A stretch of DNA of 8,804 bases, taken from the NCBI GenBank assembly GCA_030039915.1, contig JASHUP010000178.1, forward strand, positions 1 to 8,804, given 5' to 3'. Position numbers and translations under genes: made by a program. This DNA comes from Thermoplasmata archaeon (GTDB lineage Archaea > Thermoplasmatota > Thermoplasmata > UBA184). Below are positions 1 to 5,987 of this stretch, one piece after another; within the stretch, counting starts at the first letter, position 1, and every line of letters starts with the position of its first letter. Below the pieces are notes generated by a model. It did not search any database. It was not told the origin of the DNA and saw only the letters and a program-made list of their open reading frames with translations.

Positions 1-19
1 TTTCGCCATCTTTTCCTTC

Positions 20-39
20 TGACGGAGCTGACTCCGTCA
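20..39. repeat. perfect 8-bp inverted repeat (hairpin)
   Basis: TGACGGAG (20-27) and CTCCGTCA (32-39) are perfect complements around a 4-base loop. The hairpin lies about 100 bases past the stop of the minus-strand aminopeptidase gene. Read on the minus strand it is followed by a purine-rich stretch rather than a T-run, so it is not a classical intrinsic terminator. It could be a processing or stability structure. The minus-strand bases just beyond it (9 to 1) read ATG GCG AAA after an AAGGA-like stretch, so the hairpin could also sit in the leader of a next gene that runs off the window. Confidence 0.5.
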
Positions 40-104
40 TTGGACGTAGGGCGGCCACCTTCGACATAAGGCGGTGTTCCGAGAGAGCGCGCACTCCTTA
101 GACC

Positions 105-125
105 CCGTGCGACGCTGTCGCACGG
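105..125. repeat. perfect 9-bp inverted repeat (hairpin) after the M29 gene
   Basis: CCGTGCGAC (105-113) and GTCGCACGG (117-125) pair perfectly around a 3-base loop. On the minus strand this GC-rich hairpin begins 16 bases after the stop codon of the aminopeptidase gene, where a 3'-end structure would be expected. No T-tract follows it, so a rho-independent terminator of the bacterial type is not supported. Transcript-end stabilisation or a protein-binding site are alternatives. Confidence 0.55.
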
Positions 126-141
126 AGAGCCGAGGACCGCC

Positions 142-1248
142 CTAAACGATGCGGCCGCCCCGTGCGAGAAGGCGATCGTCGACCGACAGTTCGGCGCCGG
201 CGACAGAGAGGTGCATGTAGAGCGGGGCTCGGGTTGCGCCTCCAAAACCGGCATTTCCACCGATGCCGATGCTGACCGAGGCGCGCTCGTTCTCCTCGAG
301 GCCCGGAGAGATTCGGACGGTCGGGTCGAGTCCGACCTCGATCATGGCGGGACGCGCCCGATATCGACCCGCGTCCTGCCACGCGCGGCGCACCGCCGCG
401 CCGCCCTCCGAGTAGCTCTGGCGGACGAGCCGCCCTCGTCGGAATGTCCATTTTCCGCCGCGGACGGGCACGCCGAGCCGGGTCGACAGGCGGTTCGAGA
501 CGAGCACTCCGTCCGCGGTGGTCTCGTCCACGGCCACGTACACGCTCCCGTCCGGGGCGCTGGCCATCGAACCGAACGGCTGGCGGCGGGTGGTCGTGGT
601 CGTCCATCCGAGCGAAAGGACCGGCGCCCGCCCAGCCAGCGCAAGAGTGAGGTCAGTCCCGTTCGGATGTCGAATCCTCACGGCGCGCCCCCGCTCGAAG
701 GCCCGGCGCACCCGTTGCGCGTCCCGGACCATCTCGGCCGGGTCGAGCATCGTGGAGCGGACCACTTCCTTTCGCCACGCCGCGAACGAGACGCCCCACG
801 CACGGGCTGCAGCGGGCGTCACCTGGGCGATCCCCATTCGAATACCGCGCACCCGATGCCGACCCGCGACGCGGTACCACTTCGGATTGAATGCGACCAA
901 CCGGTCGGCAACGGAGGACGGAAGACGGGCCATCCGGGCGCGGTCCTCGGGTCCCCAGAAGTAGACGTAAACGTCCGTGTTCTCGAGGGCGCCCCACTCG
1001 TGGCCGCCGGGCTCGCCGATGAGGTCATACCGGCGTTCCGAGACTGCAGTCCAGTAGGAATCCTCGTCCTCGTAGTGGAGGAGGGGCCGGGCGCCGAGAC
1101 GGCGGGACTCCCGAACCATCCCAAGCGCCCAGGGTAGCGCGCTCGGGTAGGTTTCAATCGTGACGTTCTCGCCGGGCTTGAGTTTGAGCCGCGTGGTCAG
1201 CACTCGCCGAGCCAACCGGTCGGCCTCGCTCGGGGTCGGTACGGACAT
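142..1248 (-). CDS. M29-family (aminopeptidase T-like) protein with a degenerate metal site
   Basis: This 368-residue protein is recognisable as a member of the M29 aminopeptidase group (AmpS/AmpT/PepS, COG2309), which are cytoplasmic metallopeptidases that remove N-terminal residues from peptides. The N-terminal half has the usual 'LKLKPGENVTIET' opening. The C-terminal half carries the substrate and metal region. Compared from memory with aminopeptidase T, E304 (in MIEVG), a Glu in 318-321 and H346 are kept. The first Glu (PxxEV) is Ser235, the His before the Gly-rich loop is Ser326, and the Asp of HxD is Ser348. The ATG at 1248 was chosen because the M29 homology begins there; the open frame upstream only overlaps hutU out of phase. 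The gene lies 23 bases behind hutU, so co-transcription is likely. No purine-rich ribosome site is seen. It could be an active peptidase with an altered metal site or a non-catalytic relative. Confidence 0.83.
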   Translation of the reverse strand: MSVPTPSEADRLARRVLTTRLKLKPGENVTIETYPSALPWALGMVRESRRLGARPLLHYEDEDSYWTAVSERRYDLIGEPGGHEWGALENTDVYVYFWGPEDRARMARLPSSVADRLVAFNPKWYRVAGRHRVRGIRMGIAQVTPAAARAWGVSFAAWRKEVVRSTMLDPAEMVRDAQRVRRAFERGRAVRIRHPNGTDLTLALAGRAPVLSLGWTTTTTRRQPFGSMASAPDGSVYVAVDETTADGVLVSNRLSTRLGVPVRGGKWTFRRGRLVRQSYSEGGAAVRRAWQDAGRYRARPAMIEVGLDPTVRISPGLEENERASVSIGIGGNAGFGGATRAPLYMHLSVAGAELSVDDRLLARGGRIV

Positions 1249-1271
1249 GGGACAGGCAAGGAACGGGGGGG

Positions 1272-2972
1272 CTAAGCTCCTTCGCCCGTCGTGGGCGGAG
1301 GTCCTTCGAATCCCGGCACCCGGAATCGAGCGGTCGCGAGCATCTCGATCGAGGAAGGGTACCCCGCATCGGCGTGTCGGGCAACGCCCAGCCCGGGATC
1401 GTTGTGGAGCGACCTCCCGATACGGCGGTCGGCGTCGGGAGTCCCGTCCGCAACAACGACCAGCCCCGCGTGGATCGCGTTCCCGATTCCCACGCCCCCT
1501 CCGTGATGGACCGAGACCCAGGTGGCGCCGCTCGCCACGTTCAGGAGTGCGTTCAGGATCGGCCAGTCCGCGATCGCGTCGGAACCGTCCCGCATCGCTT
1601 CTGTCTCGCGGAACGGGCTCGCGACGCTCCCGGTGTCGTGGTGGTCGCGGCCGATCGCGACGGGAGCCCGAAGAGTTCCGTCGTGAACCAGCTCGTTGAC
1701 CCGATGGCCAAATTTCTCCCGCTCCCCGTATCCCATGTAGCAGATGCGCGCGGGAAGGCCCTGAAATTGGACTCGCTCCGAGGCCAACCGGATCCACCGG
1801 CATAGGTGCTCATTCGACGCGAACTCGGAGAGAATCATGCCGTCGATTTGTCGAATGTCTTCCGGCTCCCCGCTGAGAGCGAGCCAGCGGAACGGACCGC
1901 TGCCCACCGCGAACAGCGGTCGGATGTATCGAGGGACATACCCCGGGATGTCGAACGCGTCGCTCACGCCGGCGTCCCGGGCTTGGGTGCGAAAGTTGTT
2001 CCCGTAATCGAAGGCCCTGGCTCCCTTCCGCCGGAGCTCGAGGATCGCCCGCGCCTCGGTCGCCAGAGATTCGCGAACGCGCTGAAGGTACTCCGCCAGG
2101 TTGGCTTCCCGGGCTTCCCGTGCCTCCTCGACCGTCATGCCGAGCGGGATGTAACCGACCCGAAGGTCGTGTGCGGCCGTTTGGTCACTGACGACGTCCG
2201 GAACGACCCCCCGGCGAACGATCTCCGGATAGACCTCCGCCGCGTTGGCCCGAAGCCCGACCGAGAGAGCACGCCGCTCCCGCACCGCTCGTTGTACCCG
2301 GTCGAGCGCGTCGTCGAGGTCAGCCGCCTCCTCATTGAGATATCGGTGCTTTAGCTGACGTTCGATCGCGCGAGGGTCGACATCGACGATCAGTCCTGCG
2401 CCGCCCAGCATCGTGAGGGCGAGCGGCTGCGCTCCCCCCATCTCACCGAGACCCGACGTGAGCATCCAACGGCCGGTGAGATTAGGGGCCCCGAACTCGG
2501 TCCGGGCGAGGGCAGCGAGCGTCTCGTATGTCCCCTGGAGGATTCCCTGGGTCCCGATGTAAACCCAGCTCCCCGCCGTCATCTGGCCGTACATGGTGAG
2601 GCCCCGTGCTTCGAGGTCCCAGAAGACTTCGTCCGTCGCCCAGCGAGGAACGAGGAGGGCATTCGCGATCAACACGCGAGGAGCGTCGGAGTGCGTCGGA
2701 AAGACTCCCACCGGCTTTCCAGATTGGATGAGGAGAGTCTCGTCGTTTCCGAGAGTCTTCAACGCCGCGACGATCCGATCGAACGACTCCCAATCTCGGG
2801 CCGCCTTCCCTCGCCCCCCATAGACGATGAGGTGCTGGGGGTCTCGCGCCACCTCCGGGTCGAGATTGTTCATCAGGAGGCGAAGCGCCGCTTCGGAGCC
2901 CCACCCCCGGCACGACAACGCGCTACCGCGCGGGGCGCGCACCACTCGATCGGATACCAGCGTTCGGGCCAT
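1272..2972 (-). CDS. hutU: urocanate hydratase (urocanase)
   Basis: Urocanase converts urocanate to imidazolone propionate, the second step of histidine degradation, using tightly bound NAD+ as an electrophile in the cytoplasm. The 566-residue product is full length (family about 550-560). Visible family blocks in order: RAPRG near residue 13, [11 protein letters not shown], the NAD-binding [20 protein letters not shown] stretch, DQTAAHD, YGNNFR, YIRPLF..GPFRW (around 350-363), the active-site signature [12 protein letters not shown] (403-414, catalytic Cys411; Tyr412 stands where the signature usually has Trp), [26 protein letters not shown], and HHGGGVGIG near the C terminus. The start is taken as ATG 2972 because a TATA-like box sits 27-28 bases upstream. 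GTG 2984, preceded by GGAG, is an alternative adding four residues. The aminopeptidase gene follows closely. hutH, hutI and hutG are not in the window. Confidence 0.96.
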   Translation of the reverse strand: MARTLVSDRVVRAPRGSALSCRGWGSEAALRLLMNNLDPEVARDPQHLIVYGGRGKAARDWESFDRIVAALKTLGNDETLLIQSGKPVGVFPTHSDAPRVLIANALLVPRWATDEVFWDLEARGLTMYGQMTAGSWVYIGTQGILQGTYETLAALARTEFGAPNLTGRWMLTSGLGEMGGAQPLALTMLGGAGLIVDVDPRAIERQLKHRYLNEEAADLDDALDRVQRAVRERRALSVGLRANAAEVYPEIVRRGVVPDVVSDQTAAHDLRVGYIPLGMTVEEAREAREANLAEYLQRVRESLATEARAILELRRKGARAFDYGNNFRTQARDAGVSDAFDIPGYVPRYIRPLFAVGSGPFRWLALSGEPEDIRQIDGMILSEFASNEHLCRWIRLASERVQFQGLPARICYMGYGEREKFGHRVNELVHDGTLRAPVAIGRDHHDTGSVASPFRETEAMRDGSDAIADWPILNALLNVASGATWVSVHHGGGVGIGNAIHAGLVVVADGTPDADRRIGRSLHNDPGLGVARHADAGYPSSIEMLATARFRVPGFEGPPPTTGEGA

Positions 2973-2995
2973 CGGGCCGGGCACACCGGCTCCGC

Positions 2996-3003
2996 CTAAG
3001 TAG
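2996..3003 (-). promoter_or_regulatory. TATA-like box of hutU
   Basis: The minus strand reads CTACTTAG here, the only AT-rich spot in a GC-rich leader. Its centre is 27-28 bases before ATG 2972, which fits an archaeal box A driving a leaderless or nearly leaderless transcript. The interval up to the divergent small plus-strand gene at 3190 would hold both promoters. No clear operator palindrome was found in it. Confidence 0.4.
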
Positions 3004-3189
3004 GCTTCTCGTCCGTCCCCTGCCGGGCGTTCGGTCTGAACCCCGCGGTGCGGACCAGAGCCGGGTCACCGTCCTCCGAACGCAGCGCAGGTCGCGCTTC
3101 GGGTTCGCGGATTCCCGCCGCCCGTCGGATCGAAGGGAGCAGGTTCTCCCCGGGGTGTTCCTTTTGAGCGAAAGATTGTAGTCGTGGGC

Positions 3190-3357
3190 ATGTCCGCGTC
3201 GTTACCCTGGTCCTCAGCGCCGACCGCCCCTCCCTCGAACGACCCCAATGAGCTGCTCCGCCATATCGACCAGACCACCACTCAGACCTTCCACTGGGTG
3301 AGACTTGGCTTCATCGTCGTGATCGTGCTGCTGCTCCTCGTGGTAGTCGGCTTCTAG
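3190..3357 (+). CDS. small C-terminally membrane-anchored protein, function unknown
   Basis: The frame encodes 55 residues. Residues 1-36 are hydrophilic, rich in Ser/Pro/Thr at the start, with NELLRHIDQTTTQTFHW in the middle. Residues 37-55 are one uninterrupted hydrophobic helix (LGFIVVIVLLLLVVVGF) that ends exactly at the stop codon. This is the layout of a tail-anchored or single-pass miniprotein with most of the chain probably facing the cytoplasm. I do not recognise a family. ATG 3190 is used; GTG 3184 is an alternative two codons earlier. The gene is divergent from hutU and lies 51 bases before the Cys-rich miniprotein gene on the same strand, so the two may be one transcript. No strong ribosome site or TATA box is visible, which keeps confidence moderate. 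The sharp change from polar to pure aliphatic sequence followed by a stop argues for a real protein. Confidence 0.6.
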   Translation: MSASLPWSSAPTAPPSNDPNELLRHIDQTTTQTFHWVRLGFIVVIVLLLLVVVGF

Positions 3358-3408
3358 CCGACCCACGACAGACCCCGCACCTCGTTCGCGTTGCCCTCCG
3401 GTGGTTCG

Positions 3409-3525
3409 ATGCCCGCCGACCTCGCGTGTGCCTGCTGCACTTGTTCGAGCTGCTGTAAATGCTGCGCCTGCTGCTCCGTCGAGCGCGCCTGCTGCCCTAC
3501 CTGTCCGCCGGCTCACCGGGAGTGA
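3409..3525 (+). CDS. 38-residue cysteine-rich, metallothionein-like miniprotein
   Basis: This short frame encodes 38 residues, 13 of them cysteine: positions 7, 9, 10, 12, 15, 16, 18, 19, 21, 22, 28, 29 and 32. The pattern runs CxCCxC, CC, CxCC, CC, then CCxxC, with only one Lys and few other side chains between. Such density is typical of thiolate metal-cluster proteins (metallothioneins), so binding of Zn, Cu(I) or similar soft metals is inferred. No known family is recognised. Cysteine codons are mixed (4 TGT, 9 TGC), which argues against a simple trinucleotide repeat. GGTG lies five bases before ATG 3409 and could act as a ribosome site. There is no signal peptide. It follows the membrane miniprotein gene by 51 bases and faces the 78-residue minus-strand gene tail to tail. 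A reservation is that the underlying DNA is CTG/TGC-rich and the alternative frames are also open. Confidence 0.55.
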   Translation: MPADLACACCTCSSCCKCCACCSVERACCPTCPPAHRE

Positions 3526-3592
3526 ACCGGACCGCTGCGGCGTCGTTCGACGGCGCCGCCCTCCGTGGGTCCTCGCTCCCGGCCGGGCCGCT

Positions 3593-3829
3593 TCAGACTT
3601 TCCGTGGCAAAATCCGTAGATGACCCTGGTCGTCCGAGACGCTTCCTGCTTCCGCGGTCAGGTGCCACTTCCGTCGACCGTCCGGCAGGACGTCTTCCGT
3701 GGTGTGGCACGGGACTTCGAAGAGAACCGATTTCGCGAGGCGTTCCTGACCATCAATCAGGACGCGCCACTTGAGCTCACCGCCAGCCGATTTCTCCCAT
3801 TCAGTGTTGAAACGGATCTGGACTCGCAT
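3593..3829 (-). CDS. conserved-looking small protein, function unknown
   Basis: The product is 78 residues and looks like a real globular protein: balanced composition, well-spaced hydrophobics, and alternating strands such as MRVQIRFNTEW, LKWRVLIDGQ, SVLFEVPCHTTED and RKWHLTAEAGSV that suggest an all-beta fold. It contains one Cys in VPCHTTED and several Trp residues. There is no signal peptide or membrane segment, so it is probably cytoplasmic. I recognise no named domain and assign no function. ATG 3829 is a natural start. A CTTTAAAAC box 41 bases upstream would place transcription about 14 bases before it. The gene stands alone: its stop is 67 bases from the stop of the convergent Cys-rich gene, and the gap to the scpB stop behind it is 194 bases and holds only its promoter. 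Confidence 0.7.
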   Translation of the reverse strand: MRVQIRFNTEWEKSAGGELKWRVLIDGQERLAKSVLFEVPCHTTEDVLPDGRRKWHLTAEAGSVSDDQGHLRILPRKV

Positions 3830-3865
3830 GCCCTGTTTGTGACCGAACGCGCTCAGCCTTCGCCA

Positions 3866-3874
3866 GTTTTAAAG
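3866..3874 (-). promoter_or_regulatory. TATA-like box of the 78-residue gene
   Basis: The minus strand reads CTTTAAAAC, the closest match to an archaeal TTTAWA box in the window, centred about 41 bases before ATG 3829. It predicts a start of transcription near 3843 and a leader of about 14 bases. It also lies downstream of the scpB stop, so the 78-residue gene need not depend on read-through. Confidence 0.45.
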
Positions 3875-4023
3875 ATTGAGTCCCGCAAGCACCATGCGCC
3901 CCCGGAGAGCGCCGTCTACGAGAACGGACCGGGCGCAGACCGGCTCGACACCCAACCTGCGCGAGAAGGCTCCGGGACAAGAATGGGTCCACGGCTACTC
4001 GAGGGCAGATCGGGAACCGCCCC

Positions 4024-4803
4024 TCAGTGCCCGGTGAAGACCGGTGGTCGCTTCTCGAAGAACGCCCGAAGGCCTTCCTTGTAATCCTCGCTATCGTAGA
4101 TTTGCCGGCGAATAGCCTGGAGCCGCTCGTACGTACCGGCGCCGAGGGGACGTGCGGCCGAGAGTTCTCGCAGTTCCTGCTTCAGGAGCGAGATTACGAG
4201 AGGGGAGTTCCGTCCGATATCCGCCGCCACTTCCGCTAGCGCAGAGTCGAGGAGCTCGGCGGGTACGACCCGGTTGACCACGCCGGCCTGTAGCGCCCGG
4301 GTCGCCGACACGGGCTGGGCGCGGAACAGCATCTCCTTGATGAAGACCATGCTCACCGACTGCATCAGGTTCAGCACTCCGACGAGGTCGTAGGGGAGAC
4401 CGATGCGGGCGGGCGTGATCGCGAACGTGGCGGTCTCCGCAGCGATCACGAGGTCGCAGGAGGTCACCAGTTCGAAGGCACCGCCCCAGACTCCTCCTTC
4501 CACCAAGGCGAGCACGGGGCCCGGGAACTCCTGGATCTGACGAATCGCGCCGCGCATGGGGTCGCCATACGTGAGCGGGTCGCGGCCTCCCCGGGGCAAT
4601 TCTCGAACATCGTGCCCCGACGACCAGGTCGTGACTCCCTTCGGCGCTCGGATGACGACCATCCGGACCTGCGTATCCCGAAGCAACCCCAGTCCCTGGA
4701 CGAGCTGCGCTAAAAGGGCCGAGCTGAGCGCGTTCCGTGTCGATGGGTCGTTGAGCGTGAGGATTCCCACATGGTCGGCATGCGTCACTTCGACGAGAGC
4801 CAT
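4024..4803 (-). CDS. scpB: methylmalonyl-CoA decarboxylase (enoyl-CoA hydratase superfamily)
   Basis: The 259-residue protein is a crotonase-fold enzyme that matches E. coli YgfG/ScpB along its whole length (261 residues there). ScpB decarboxylates methylmalonyl-CoA to propionyl-CoA. The diagnostic block GHDVRELPRGGRDPLTY, the oxyanion segment EGGVWGGAFE, IGLPYDLVG and the C-terminal YDSEDYKEGLRAFFEKR..F.GH ending are all present. His64, Gly108, Glu111 and Tyr138 line up with E. coli His66, Gly110, Glu113 and Tyr140, so activity is expected. General enoyl-CoA hydratases lack this combination. ATG 4803 was chosen over ATG 4815 because GTTTAAG lies 28 bases upstream of it and the N terminus (MALVEVTHADHVG) then has normal length. 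The gene is a single cistron: the mutase, epimerase and carboxylase usually linked to methylmalonyl-CoA are not nearby. Another acyl-CoA decarboxylase substrate remains possible. Confidence 0.87.
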   Translation of the reverse strand: MALVEVTHADHVGILTLNDPSTRNALSSALLAQLVQGLGLLRDTQVRMVVIRAPKGVTTWSSGHDVRELPRGGRDPLTYGDPMRGAIRQIQEFPGPVLALVEGGVWGGAFELVTSCDLVIAAETATFAITPARIGLPYDLVGVLNLMQSVSMVFIKEMLFRAQPVSATRALQAGVVNRVVPAELLDSALAEVAADIGRNSPLVISLLKQELRELSAARPLGAGTYERLQAIRRQIYDSEDYKEGLRAFFEKRPPVFTGH

Positions 4804-5428
4804 GGAGGCAATCATCGCGGTCGCGCCCTTAAACGACGCGACAACTGGTCGCCTCGGCTCGGACCGAGCCAGAGCCCGTTTTCCGACGACGGGCGTTTCG
4901 TTGGAGGAGCCTTCGCCTCGACGGCTCGAGTTGGCGCCGATCCGTCGAGCAAGGAGGGTGCTCGGACATTAGGCAAACCGTCGCAGGAGAAGCCGGGCCA
5001 ATATCCAGGACTGGCCGAAACCATGCGGGTCGGGGCCGAATCTGCCGGAGCCGGGCACGCCGACAGACCGCTGGCCACCGATCAACTTCCTTTGGCACGT
5101 TGTTCTCGCCATCGTTGGTTTCATCGTGTCCGCGACGACCTGCAGGGCCGCCGAGCACAGCGGATGCGGCCCACGAGTCCCGAAGTCCCTGACGAGCGGC
5201 CTGCCCGAGGCGTCGCGCGAGGGCATGGGCGGCAAGCGGCGCGGGAGCGATGCAGCCGGCCGTAGTTCACGAGCAGCCAAACAGAACTCGAAGTCCGACG
5301 CGAGAAGACATATCCCGGTGGGAGACTGGCCCGAAGGCCGAGGCATCCCGTTGAGCGCAGCCGTCGCGGAGTCCGAGTTCCAACGGTCCCATCGGGATCT
5401 TCGATCCCCGCTCCTCAAGGTCGGCTTC
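4804..5428. other. stretch without a convincing gene
   Basis: This 625-base interval separates the divergent scpB and hxlR-type genes. It holds the scpB promoter at its left end and presumably the regulator's promoter near its right end (an ACATATCC spot lies around 5309-5316). Open frames cross it on both strands, but their translations are Arg/Ala/Pro/Gly-rich with no domain-like pattern, as expected from GC-rich non-coding DNA. One exception is a hydrophobic stretch at 5081-5140 on the plus strand, which has no usable start codon of its own. No tRNA-like structure or long repeat was found. Confidence 0.6.
4828..4834 (-). promoter_or_regulatory. TATA-like box of scpB
   Basis: GTTTAAG on the minus strand is centred 28 bases upstream of ATG 4803 in otherwise GC-rich DNA. 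That distance is what a leaderless archaeal transcript starting at or just before 4803 would need, and it favours ATG 4803 over ATG 4815 as the start codon. Confidence 0.5.
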
Positions 5429-5815
5429 GTGAATTGCCCGCTGGAGACCTCGATGGGGGTCCTGGGGAAGAAGTGGACGCTTCTCCTCATCCGTGATATC
5501 GGTGCCTACGGCGTCGACCGGTTCAGTGGACTTCGGAAGTCGCTTCCCGCGATCCCGTCCAAAGTGCTGGCGACCCGTCTCAAGCAACTCGAACGCGAGG
5601 GATTCCTCCGGCGCACCGTGGAGAAGGGCACTCCTCCGAAGGTGATTCGCTGGTCGCTCACGGAGAAGGGGATCGACGCGATTCGCGTCGGGATGATGAT
5701 GAGCGCGTTCGGCTCGCGATGGTGTCCCGACTCGGTTTTCGAGGACAAGCGACCCAGAACCCTTCGGGAGCTCTACACCCCGGAGGCGCTCGACCTCTTC
5801 CTACAATGTGTGTGA
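5429..5815 (+). CDS. HxlR-family winged-helix transcriptional regulator
   Basis: HxlR proteins are small dimeric DNA-binding regulators, many of which sense electrophiles or oxidants through cysteines. The 128-residue product shows the family core: NCPLETSMGVLGKKWTLLLIRDI (residues 2-24), the recognition-helix region IPSKVLATRLKQLEREGFLRR (42-62), and the wing ending in RWSLTEKG (74-81). Cysteines are at 3, 99 and 127. Cys3 and Cys99 have nearly the same spacing as the Cys6 and Cys101 that form the inter-subunit disulfide in B. subtilis YodB. GTG 5429 is chosen because it puts the conserved Cys-Pro near the N terminus as in YodB. TTG 5351 would add 26 residues, and the frame stays open back to 4973, but that part does not look like protein. 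The target is unknown; the tautomerase gene downstream on the same strand is a candidate. Confidence 0.88.
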   Translation: MNCPLETSMGVLGKKWTLLLIRDIGAYGVDRFSGLRKSLPAIPSKVLATRLKQLEREGFLRRTVEKGTPPKVIRWSLTEKGIDAIRVGMMMSAFGSRWCPDSVFEDKRPRTLRELYTPEALDLFLQCV

Positions 5816-5953
5816 ATGAGGAACGGAGTCTCTCCACGAACCTCTGGAGCCTCGGTTACTGCGCTCGGGTTCCACAGCTGACCGTTTCGCTCGTGAACCG
5901 GGGGCTGCGGGGTATGGTGTCTATCCGCTCACTTTTGGCCTTATCCCACCCGC

Positions 5954-5962
5954 GAATTATCA
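5954..5962 (+). promoter_or_regulatory. TATA-like box of the tautomerase-family gene
   Basis: GAATTATCA is centred 30 bases before ATG 5988, predicting transcription from about 5985 and a leader of only a few bases. The box supports ATG 5988 as the start over GTG 5979, which would lie upstream of the predicted transcript start. A second TTATCC-like spot at 5941 is less well placed. Confidence 0.4.
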
Positions 5963-5987
5963 TCACCCCGGCAGTGAAGTGAGTCCC

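Noticed and set aside
1..9. Start of a further minus-strand gene (Met-Ala-Lys)
   Set aside because: Only three codons are visible, too little to annotate as a gene; kept as part of the hairpin observation.
211..1137. Long open frame on the plus strand opposite the M29 gene
   Set aside because: Its translation is Arg/Gly/Pro/His-rich with no domain pattern. It is an antisense shadow of the recognisable peptidase gene in GC-rich DNA.
1304..1320. TTCGAATCC-like T-loop sequence suggesting a tRNA
   Set aside because: It lies inside the 3' end of hutU and no matching acceptor, D or anticodon stems are present.
1908..1910. Ala at the PLFC position of HutU, first suspected as loss of the catalytic cysteine
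   Set aside because: The catalytic cysteine belongs to the FQGLPxRIC signature further on, and Cys411 is present there.
5126..5428. Long N-terminal extension of the HxlR regulator from GTG 5126
   Set aside because: The extension is Arg/Ser/Gly-rich without structure, and HxlR proteins start a few residues before the conserved Cys-Pro.
5816..5880. Short frame beginning ATGAGG right after the HxlR stop
   Set aside because: It has only 21 codons, no distinctive composition and no support from context.
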